From assembly GCA_964036155.1 (NCBI GenBank), contig OZ038423.1:21157249-21221248 (forward strand): a stretch of DNA of 64,000 bases, in the 5' to 3' direction. The DNA comes from Diploscapter coronatus (taxonomy: Eukaryota > Nematoda > Chromadorea > Rhabditida > Rhabditidae). Positions 58,801-64,000 of this stretch are shown here, in pieces. Position 1 is the first letter of the stretch. Each line of letters opens with the position of its first letter. The translations under genes and the position numbers were made by a program. A model generated the notes under the pieces. It was given only the letters and a program-made list of their open reading frames with translations. It ran no database searches and was not told the origin of the DNA.

Positions 58801-60788
58801 ACACCAAATACTCCCCTTTTCGGATAACTAATAATTGATAAAATTCATATCTATCTGTAATTATGATGTTTTGATGACTGAACTTTAGATAGAGACCATA
58901 GGTCGATTTTTATTGTAGTGTGCAGAATATCAAAAGTTATATTTTCTGAAAGCCCGTATTTTCCAGATTCCAAGTAATTGGAAATTTACACAAATGGTTC
59001 ATCCTATATAAAGTTATGGTCATCTAAAGTGAGCGCGTCGTCTCTCTTTTCTTCCTTTTTCCACAGTCGAGATATGCTTTGCCTTTATAAGCGTTTTTTG
59101 TAGGCCCTTATAAAGGCGATTTTGAAAAAAAATTGAATTTCGTTTGGAATATACTATTTTTCTGGAAGTTTGCGCTAGAAATTCATTGGGGAGCATGTAA
59201 TCAATGATATTAATTGGTTTAAATTGAAAATGGAGTCAATTACGGTAAAACTTTGATGCAAACATCGAAGCTACTCGAGAGATTTTGATTTTTGTTTTCA
59301 CTAAAATAGGTTTTCAACCATGCTCTACAAAATTAGACCTGTATAAAACTATAACGATGGTACTGTACCGTCCTGCGTTTACTATGCAAATTCAGTTGGG
59401 TGATTTTGTAATGGATTTTTGCCTCGATAAAAGGGACAACTTTTGCTCATATTGTTTTCCATGAAAAATGGTAATTCTTGATGATCGCTTTTAAACAGTT
59501 TTGCGTTAGCTCGACGCCTTTTCCGGAGAAGAGTGAACGCGACTTATGGTCTCTAACTTTAGAAAGAAATGAAAGGCAAAAAATAAATGAACATTTCCAA
59601 AGTCTAAATCAATTGACACTTCTTTTTTTGAGGACTTCTACGCCCGTCGCCCTTTGCGCTTCAATCCTCCCCCTTTGAGTAGTACTTCTACTCTACCCCC
59701 CTCATCTTCTGCTTCCAACTCTCAACTGCCCGGATTCCGTAATCTGTTCGGCGACTTCTTCAATCTCCCATTCAACCCTCCAAACAACTTCCTCTCCTTC
59801 GATCAGGATCTAAGCAACTTGGTGAGTTACAACTTTGTTTATAATCTTTGGTCTGCTGTAAAATCCGATAATGAACTTGGTACCTCATACAAGGAATGAG
59901 AGAAATTAAATTTTGACGAATCAGAATCGAAATTCTCGTTCCTGTCTATCCCTTTATAGGGTAGTTTTTTCGTTACCTTCTGCAAAGTAACTCTGATTCG
60001 GTGCTTCTAATCTATTCCTAAATCCTAAATGTCAATTCTGTTTCTTACAACGCTAAAAAAAGACTGAAGTTTCGATGATTTCAGATCCACCAAATCCGAA
60101 TGCGTCGTGCCGATCAGGATCGGATGCTGCGATGCGAGCCTCCCAGACTCCCTTTCTTCCTGCCTCATCGTCGTCGACATGTCAGCACTCCACGTAAGAA
60201 ATGGCATTTCCTTTTTTGATTCTCTAATTTGCCATTTTCAGCTCCATCGTCATCTTCTCGTCGCAGAGAGCGTTCGGCACATCGCGAGAGACCAGGACCG
60301 AGCAGACCAGTAGATGTAAGTCAATCGGGCATATTTTATGATGTTTAGTCAGCTTTTCGTTTCTTATACATATAAAGTCAAATCTTTTTCGAAAGAACAC
60401 TGAAATTTTTTTTTGAATATTAGCAAATTTGCATTTCTCTAAAGATTATTTGTTTGAAAATATTCTTTGGTTGGTTTCAAATATGTTCACAAGATAACCT
60501 TCCTAATTGCAGAACACAATAGTCCTGCTGAGTGACGATGACGATGATAGTGATGTCATATCAGTGGAATACAACTTTGACTCGTCCAATCCCCCCACTC
60601 AGTCCGGGTCGAATTCCAACTCGAATGCCCCTCCTGAGGTGGAAGTGGAACAAGTCTATGGCCCCTCCCCGCCTCCTAGCGACAACCCAACCACACAGAG
60701 ACAGAGACAGAGATCGAGTCAAAGACCTGCAGAAAACAATGATGTACACGATGTGAGTTCCGATGATGATGATTTTGCTGTCATCTAA
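55826..60788 (+). CDS. TOPORS: TOPORS-like RING E3 ubiquitin/SUMO ligase
   Basis: Sixteen phase-consistent exons: 55826-55908, 55961-56031, 56078-56145, 56190-56359, 56620-56775, 56954-57046, 57091-57144, 57270-57467, 57648-57750, 57805-58005, 58207-58432, 58619-58740, 59633-59821, 60085-60193, 60242-60315 and 60513-60788. They give 730 residues. A C3HC4 RING lies at about 124-166 (CAICLGS, CSHRFCFNC, FCPLC), followed by a TOPORS-like ISEWIKITPFCPLCKAPTQT. A helical basic region comes next, then a domain resembling the conserved TOPORS segment after the RING (WTQRELRVIFYNPSEHV, FIDQFQSQLFEFASSNLP). The C-terminus has a strong SUMO-interacting motif (NTIVLLSDDDDDSDVISVE) and ends in a second acidic run (SSDDDDFAVI). 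TOPORS ligases act in the nucleus on topoisomerase-I-associated and chromatin targets. Intron 58741-59632 ends in TTTGAG rather than CAG. Confidence 0.83.

Positions 60789-64000
<3,212 letters not shown>

Overview
The window is nuclear DNA of a nematode. It is intron-rich, with many introns of 40 to 60 nt and TTTCAG-type acceptors. Several genes match recognised Caenorhabditis-type genes: calpain CLP-1 with its glycine-rich head, the C9orf72 orthologue ALFA-1, the GABARAP homologue LGG-1, the p23 co-chaperone DAF-41 and BLOS-1. I cannot name the species. All gene models were assembled by hand, by following reading frames through GT/GC-AG introns and checking that splice phases join. Intron positions are therefore predictions.

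Layout: 272-8078 (+) is the 3' part of an unrecognised Ser-rich gene. One of its introns carries a complete mariner transposon (2814-4086) and another a nested foldback element (6812-7330). 9077-8710 (-) is a small secreted cysteine-containing peptide gene built from three short exons. 13995-10991 (-) is a TatD-family nuclease. 14318-15077 is a terminal-inverted-repeat element that abuts an AT-rich kelch-repeat gene (15027/15100-15867, +). 17150-29117 (+) is clp-1, with 26 to 27 exons and a Gly-rich N-terminal half. 32101-30274 (-) is daf-41 and 32731-33879 (+) is blos-1; these two are divergent. 35481-34423 (-) is PYM, the exon-junction-complex recycling factor. 40627-37278 (-) is a PHD-finger protein of ING type with a long acidic N-terminal part. 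42980-46659 (+) is a fatty-acid amide hydrolase. 47586-51921 (+) is alfa-1/C9orf72. 54989-53143 (-) is an unrecognised type II membrane glycoprotein. 55826-60788 (+) is a TOPORS-like RING E3 ligase with a SUMO-interacting motif. At 63087 (+) the first exon of lgg-1 begins, and the gene runs off the window.

The genes do not form one pathway or a recognisable operon. Two themes recur. One is autophagy and lysosome biology: ALFA-1 of the C9orf72-SMCR8 complex, LGG-1, and the BLOC-1/BORC subunit BLOS-1. The other is foldback or MITE-like palindromes inside introns. No tRNA, rRNA or CRISPR array was seen, although an exhaustive RNA search was not possible by eye. The least expected items are the small peptide gene at 9077-8710, the nested palindromes, and the type II membrane protein with an ORF on the opposite strand inside one of its introns.
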